Assembly (NCBI GenBank): GCA_016190485.1
Contig: JACPQN010000132.1
Coordinates: 1 to 36,338 of the forward strand
Source: Chloroflexota bacterium
GTDB taxonomy: Bacteria; Chloroflexota; Dehalococcoidia; SHYD01
Direction of reading: 5' to 3'
Length of the DNA: 36,338 nt
A program made the position numbers and the translations under genes. The notes under the pieces are model-generated. The model saw only the letters and a program-made list of their open reading frames with translations, was not told where the DNA came from and ran no database searches. Positions 34,058 to 36,338 of this stretch are shown here, in pieces (within the stretch, counting starts at the first letter, position 1; each line of letters opens with the position of its first letter).

Positions 34058-34828
34058 GTGCGTAAGAACCTCACCAAAGAGAAGCTGAAGAACGGGGGAG
34101 TCGTCTTCGGTGGTTTCTGCAACATCAACGCCCCGCCGGCGGTGGAGGCGCTGGGGCACCTGGGCTTCGACTTCATCATCATCGACGGCGAGCACGGCCC
34201 CATGGACCTGGAGTCCTCCAAGCACCTGGTGCGGGCCGCCGATGCTGTGGGCATCACACCCCTGGCCCGGGTGGCGGTGAACCATCCCCAGGTCATCCTG
34301 CGCTACCTGGACATGGGCTGCCTGGGGGTACAGATCCCCATGGTCAACACTGGGGCCGAGGCCGAGGCTGTAGCCAACGCGTGTCGCTACCCGCCGGTGG
34401 GTCGCCGTGGCCTGGCCGGAGTGCGGGCCAACGAGTGGGGGCTCACCGGGCCTCTGGGGGAGTACACCCGGGTGGCCAACCAGGAGGTGCTCTCTATCGT
34501 CCAGGTGGAGACCTTGCAGGCGGTGGACAACGTGGATGACATCCTGGCGGTGCGGGAGATCGACATGGTCTTCGTGGGGCCCACGGACCTCTCCAGCGCC
34601 ATGGGGCACCCAGGAGAGGTGACCCACCCGGAGGTGCTGGCCGCTCTGGAGCGCCTGGGTAAGGCCATTCGGGCACACGGCAAGGCCGCAGGCACCATCG
34701 GGGCCAACCCCCAGGCCGTGAAGATGCTCAGCGCCTGGGGCTACAACTACTTCGCGGTGAACGTCCTGGGCCTCTTCGCCTCGGCGGCCCGCTCCTACAT
34801 CACCGAGTCTCGGGCGGCCACCGCCTAG
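34058..34828 (+). CDS. HpcH/HpaI aldolase family protein
   Basis: MRKNLTKEKLKNGGVVFGGFCNINAP…DFIIIDGEHGPMDLE…MVFVGPTDLSSAMG; AAGGAGG SD before GTG 34058. Confidence 0.93.
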   Translation: MRKNLTKEKLKNGGVVFGGFCNINAPPAVEALGHLGFDFIIIDGEHGPMDLESSKHLVRAADAVGITPLARVAVNHPQVILRYLDMGCLGVQIPMVNTGAEAEAVANACRYPPVGRRGLAGVRANEWGLTGPLGEYTRVANQEVLSIVQVETLQAVDNVDDILAVREIDMVFVGPTDLSSAMGHPGEVTHPEVLAALERLGKAIRAHGKAAGTIGANPQAVKMLSAWGYNYFAVNVLGLFASAARSYITESRAATA

Positions 34829-34856
34829 CCCTTCGCTCCCTGGGGCAGCCCTGGCG

Positions 34857-36215
34857 ATGTTCATCCAAAACTTCGACCAGCTTGCCACCACCCGGGCGCG
34901 CCGGCTGGCCCTGGAGACGGGCGTCGCAGCGGTGGAGGCCGTGCAGCCCGCCCGCCTGATGGGGCATGCGTTGCGCTTGCGGGGCGATGTGCTGACGGTG
35001 CGTGGACGCCGCTACTCCCTGCGGCGCCGCCGGGTGTGGGTCCTCGGCGCAGGCAAGGCGGCCCGCGCCATGGCCGCGGCGGTCGAGACCGTGCTGGGAC
35101 CGGGGCGCATCCACGCCGGCGCGGTCATCGCGCCGGCGGACGCGCCCGGACCGTCCCCCCGAAAGGTGCGGGTGCTGCAAGGTGAGCACCCCGTGCCGGG
35201 CCCGGGCAGCTTTGCCGCCACGCGCGAGCTACTGGGCGTGATCGAGCAGGTTGGCCCAGACGACCTGGCGCTGTGGCTCATCTCCGGGGGCGCCTCAGCC
35301 CTGCTGGCGGCGCCCGCGCCGGGTATCTCCCTTGAGGACAAGCGCGCGGCAAACCGGGCGCTGCTGGGCAGCGGCGCGTCCATCGACGAGATGAACGTGG
35401 TGCGCAAGCACCTCTCCGCGGTGAAGGGAGGCTGGCTGGCCCGGCGCCTTTCCCCCGCGCGGGTGGTGACCCTGGCCCTCTCCGACGTGGCCAGCGGGCG
35501 CTGGGACACCCTCGGCTCCGGCCCCACCCTGCCCGACCCCACCACTTTTGGCGATGCCCTGGAGGTGGTGGAACGATACGGCATCGCGTCGCAGGTGCCG
35601 GCGGCGGTGCTGCGGCACCTGGAAGCCGGCGCCCACGGCCAGCGGCCCGAGACGCCCAAACCGGGGGACCCCGTCTTCGGCCGCGCCCGCGTCCACCTGC
35701 TGGGGGAGCCGGGCACGGCCGCGGCCGCCGCAGCGCGCGCGGCCAGGGTGTCTGGCGTCCCTCGCGCCGCGGTGCTCACCGACCAGCTCCAGGGCGAAGC
35801 CCGCCTGGCGGCGAAGGTGCTGGGAGCTATCCTCCGCTACCGGGCTGCCGCGGCGCCGCGCCGCACCCAGGCGCTGGTGGCCGCGGGTGAGACCACGGTG
35901 ACGGTGCAGGGTGGTGGCCGGGGTGGACGCTGCCAGGAACTGGCTGCGGCCCTCATCCCAGAGGTGGCCGGCCTGCCCGGCTGCGCAGTGCTCTGTCTGG
36001 CCACCGACGGGCGGGACAATCTGCCGGGCACAGGCGGCGCGCTGGTGGATGGCGAGACCGCGTCCCGCGCCGAGGCCCTGGGCCTCTCCGTGGCGGCGCA
36101 CCTGGCTGGCAACGACACCGCGGCGCTTCACCAGCGCCTGGGCACACTCCTGGAGACCGAGGCCACGGGCACCAACGTGGCCGACCTGGTGGTCTGCGTG
36201 CTGGGCTGCCGGTGA
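34857..36215 (+). CDS. Glycerate 2-kinase (GckA/TtuD, DUF4147-MOFRL)
   Basis: VWVLGAGKAARAMAAAVE; LWLISGGASALLAAPAPGISLEDK; VRKHLSAVKGGWLARRL; LSDVASGRWDTLGSGPTLPDPTTF; ATDGRDNLPGTGGALVD. Confidence 0.95.
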   Translation: MFIQNFDQLATTRARRLALETGVAAVEAVQPARLMGHALRLRGDVLTVRGRRYSLRRRRVWVLGAGKAARAMAAAVETVLGPGRIHAGAVIAPADAPGPSPRKVRVLQGEHPVPGPGSFAATRELLGVIEQVGPDDLALWLISGGASALLAAPAPGISLEDKRAANRALLGSGASIDEMNVVRKHLSAVKGGWLARRLSPARVVTLALSDVASGRWDTLGSGPTLPDPTTFGDALEVVERYGIASQVPAAVLRHLEAGAHGQRPETPKPGDPVFGRARVHLLGEPGTAAAAAARAARVSGVPRAAVLTDQLQGEARLAAKVLGAILRYRAAAAPRRTQALVAAGETTVTVQGGGRGGRCQELAAALIPEVAGLPGCAVLCLATDGRDNLPGTGGALVDGETASRAEALGLSVAAHLAGNDTAALHQRLGTLLETEATGTNVADLVVCVLGCR

Positions 36216-36308
36216 GGCGCCGCCGGCCTCCCTTGCATCGCCCCAGGCGCGGGTGCTATAACATACGACAGCCAGCAGGCCTCACATCCGTCCAAGGAGT
36301 CATTCGCC

Positions 36309-36338
36309 ATGGCCGATCTCCCCCGGCCCCTCACCGAC
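36309..36338 (+). CDS. 5' end of a truncated CDS (MADLPRPLTD…)
   Basis: ATG preceded by aaggag at 36294-36299; runs off the window. Confidence 0.5.
   Translation, partial: MADLPRPLTD

Noticed and set aside
34857-34891. Long minus-strand ORF 33461-34891 as one 476-aa protein
   Set aside because: Only the C-terminal part (from MTEAQV at 33904) is a GNAT domain; the upstream portion is antisense to the HpcH aldolase.
1-36338. CRISPR arrays, rRNA or tRNA genes (including tRNA-Sec)
   Set aside because: No regularly spaced repeats, rRNA stretches, or convincing tRNA T-loop/acceptor patterns were found by eye. A tRNAscan/Infernal run would be decisive.

Overview
High-GC bacterial chromosomal window. 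Gene content and repeat style suggest Chloroflexota/Dehalococcoidia-like, but this is inference. It holds about 29 supportable genes. Housekeeping genes include pyrG, a transaldolase-like aldolase, rho, ftsK, fabH and bioY. There is also a Fur-family regulator with a znuACB-like metal ABC operon, three enoyl-CoA hydratase-family genes, assorted hydrolases and transporters, an orphan molybdopterin-binding oxidoreductase subunit, and an aldolase/glycerate-kinase pair. The most interesting locus, absent from the ORF track, is 14440-14694 (+). A small heavy-metal-associated (HMA) domain ORF is interrupted by exactly two in-frame TGA codons, and these fall precisely where the canonical CxxC cysteines should be (MSDESLTLATPNAY-U-ES-U-ARFVTREVTPLPGIKRVAFELRSKSVTVTFDPQQV...). 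A SECIS-like stem-loop follows directly. This is best explained as a UxxU selenoprotein metal-binding protein/chaperone that standard gene calling misses. Other signals: a 73-bp near-identical direct repeat flanking an S9 peptidase gene, Fur/Zur-like operators, two MITE-like elements with terminal inverted repeats and flanking duplications, a structured RNA-like leader upstream of a LysM/M23 gene that lacks a normal start codon, a DUF5678-retropepsin gene pair, and an Fe-ADH homolog whose metal ligands appear lost.
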